Assembly: GCA_002898135.1 (NCBI GenBank)
Contig: BDTQ01000197.1
Span: forward strand, 1-7,277
Reading direction: 5' to 3'
Source of the DNA: a bacterium BMS3Bbin07
Lineage (GTDB): Bacteria > Nitrospirota > Thermodesulfovibrionia > Thermodesulfovibrionales > JdFR-85
Length of the DNA: 7,277 nucleotides
A program made the translations under genes and the position numbers. Positions within the stretch are counted from its first letter, which is position 1; every line of letters begins with the position of its first letter. Positions 6,228 through 7,277 of the stretch are shown one piece after another. The notes below the pieces were generated by a model. It saw only the letters and a list, made by a program, of their open reading frames with translations. It made no database searches and was not told where the DNA came from.

Positions 6228-7100
6228 ATGAAAATCGAATTCACAAAGATGCATGGCCTCGGAAATGACTTTATTGTTATTAATGCAATTAAAGAGTCTC
6301 CTCTGGCCAATCTCGGCACTGATGAACTCTCTATGCTGGCAGCACATCTGTGCAACAGAAGGTTTACCATTGGGGCAGACCAGCTTCTCCTGCTCTGTCC
6401 ATCTCGGGAGGCCGATTTCAGGATGAGAATATTCAATGCCGACGGTTCGGAAGTTGAGATGTGCGGCAACGGCATCCGCTGTCTGGCCAGGTACATCTGG
6501 GACAGGGGGTTGAGTGAAAAAAAGGTGCTTGAGATAGAGACGCCGGCGGGCATTATCAAGCCGGAGATGTGTGATGGATTGGTCAGGGTTGATATGGGAA
6601 TGCCGGAGTTTTCGCCGGAAAAGATACCGATAGATATCCAGGAAACAGACAGTGCCGTCCTGCCGGAAAAAGCCGTCTTTATAAAATATCCCTTTGAGGT
6701 TGAGGGGCAGGTTTTTGATATCACATGCCTTTCCATGGGTAATCCCCATTGCGTTATAGTCGTTGATGATATAGGAACCTTTCCTGTAAACTATTACGGC
6801 CCGATGATTGAAAACCATCAGATATTTCCCCGCAAGACAAACGTGGAGTTTGTAGAGATACTCAATGATAAAGAGATAAAGATGAGGGTTTGGGAAAGGG
6901 GTGCGGGTGAGACAATGGCCTGCGGAACCGGCGCCTCTGCTGCCGCGGTTGCAACATCATTAATCGGGATTACAGGAAGAGCCGTGACGGTTCACCTCCT
7001 GGGCGGAGACCTTTTTATTGAATGGGCCGAGGATGGACATATCTACATGGCAGGTCCTGCCGTCACTGTTTTTGATGGATATATCAATATTGAAATCTAA
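6228..7100 (+). CDS. dapF: Diaminopimelate epimerase
   Basis: This PLP-independent epimerase converts LL-diaminopimelate to meso-diaminopimelate, the substrate of LysA and a peptidoglycan precursor. The product is 290 residues, slightly above the usual 270-280. The two catalytic cysteines of the two-base mechanism are present: C79 in MCGNGIRCLARY and C232 in GAGETMACGTGASAAA. Also typical are the N-terminal MHGLGNDFIVINA (8-20), FNADGSEVEMCGNG, and MGNPHCVIVVDD in the second half. The start at 6228 matches the conserved N-terminus. No Shine-Dalgarno sequence precedes it; the spacer after lysA is AT-rich and includes TATAAC (6211-6216), so an internal promoter or translation carried over from lysA is possible. 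It lies between lysA and a PilZ gene that starts 12 bp after its stop. Confidence 0.96.
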   Translation: MKIEFTKMHGLGNDFIVINAIKESPLANLGTDELSMLAAHLCNRRFTIGADQLLLLCPSREADFRMRIFNADGSEVEMCGNGIRCLARYIWDRGLSEKKVLEIETPAGIIKPEMCDGLVRVDMGMPEFSPEKIPIDIQETDSAVLPEKAVFIKYPFEVEGQVFDITCLSMGNPHCVIVVDDIGTFPVNYYGPMIENHQIFPRKTNVEFVEILNDKEIKMRVWERGAGETMACGTGASAAAVATSLIGITGRAVTVHLLGGDLFIEWAEDGHIYMAGPAVTVFDGYINIEI

Positions 7101-7112
7101 GGGTGAGAAAAA

Positions 7113-7277
7113 ATGACAACAGAAAAGAGAAGTGTTTCCAGGCAACCAACCAGCCTTAATATCAAGTTTGCTGTAACAGAGGTGGGGGGAAGAGACGCCA
7201 CAAGGGTTGCGGCAAAGGGCTCACTTGTGGACATTTCAGATCAGGGGTTTTGTATGATAACCACCTATCCCCTCCAA
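7113..7277 (+). CDS. PilZ-domain protein, N-terminal part (cut by window edge)
   Basis: Only the first 55 codons are present. They show the two signature elements of a c-di-GMP-binding PilZ domain at about the right distance: RxxxR as R6-S-V-S-R10, and DxSxxG as D40-I-S-D-Q-G45, followed by a hydrophobic strand FCMITTYPLQ. The PilZ domain would start almost at the N-terminus, with no signal peptide or membrane segment before it, so the visible part is cytosolic. The ATG follows GGGTGAG with a five-base gap. It starts 12 bp after dapF and is probably in the same transcript. Total length, further domains and the process controlled (motility, exopolysaccharide or other) cannot be told from here. 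Confidence 0.75.
   Translation, partial: MTTEKRSVSRQPTSLNIKFAVTEVGGRDATRVAAKGSLVDISDQGFCMITTYPLQ

Noticed and set aside
6200..6818. Minus-strand open frames of up to 202 codons opposite dapF
   Set aside because: dapF on the plus strand carries both catalytic cysteine motifs; the reverse frames show no domain features and lack ribosome sites.

Overview
The window looks like a piece of chromosome from a free-living Gram-negative-type bacterium of moderate G+C content. Arginine is written mostly with AGG. SelB and DAP-pathway genes of the kind common in Nitrospirota and Desulfobacterota are present, and a dispersed repeat with a GTCATTGC core sits between two genes. The phylum is an inference from codon style, gene types and the repeat; no rRNA or other marker gene is present to settle it. 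No prophage, CRISPR array, rRNA or tRNA gene was seen.

Layout, left to right: (1) minus strand 1-1485, most of selB (selenocysteine-specific elongation factor), its C-terminus cut by the window edge. (2) 1486-1697, a divergent intergenic region built largely of three related repeat arms. (3) uvrB on the plus strand, 1698-3683. (4) A small ArsR-family repressor on the minus strand, 3669-3986, whose 3' end overlaps the 3' end of uvrB by 15 bp and whose near-consensus promoter lies directly against its start codon. (5) 4023-4413, a gene-poor stretch with a plus-strand terminator-like hairpin, an unidentified structured or decayed segment, and a long hairpin downstream of csp. (6) A cold-shock protein gene on the minus strand, 4414-4614, with a long upstream region carrying a terminator-like hairpin. 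(7) A plus-strand cluster of lysA, dapF and the beginning of a PilZ-domain gene, running off the right edge.

How the genes work together: dapF and lysA encode the last two steps of lysine synthesis by the diaminopimelate route (LL-DAP to meso-DAP to L-lysine); meso-DAP is also the usual peptidoglycan cross-linking residue of Gram-negative bacteria. The PilZ gene starts 12 bp after dapF and is probably co-transcribed, although its product should bind c-di-GMP. The left half is a set of individually transcribed housekeeping genes: Sec incorporation, nucleotide excision repair, a small regulator and an RNA chaperone.

The most unusual signals are regulatory: a predicted leaderless arsR transcript, a possible uvrB read-through antisense to arsR, an attenuator-like hairpin ahead of csp, the repeat cluster between selB and uvrB, and the unexplained segment at 4099-4261. 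I found no convincing new multi-gene system.
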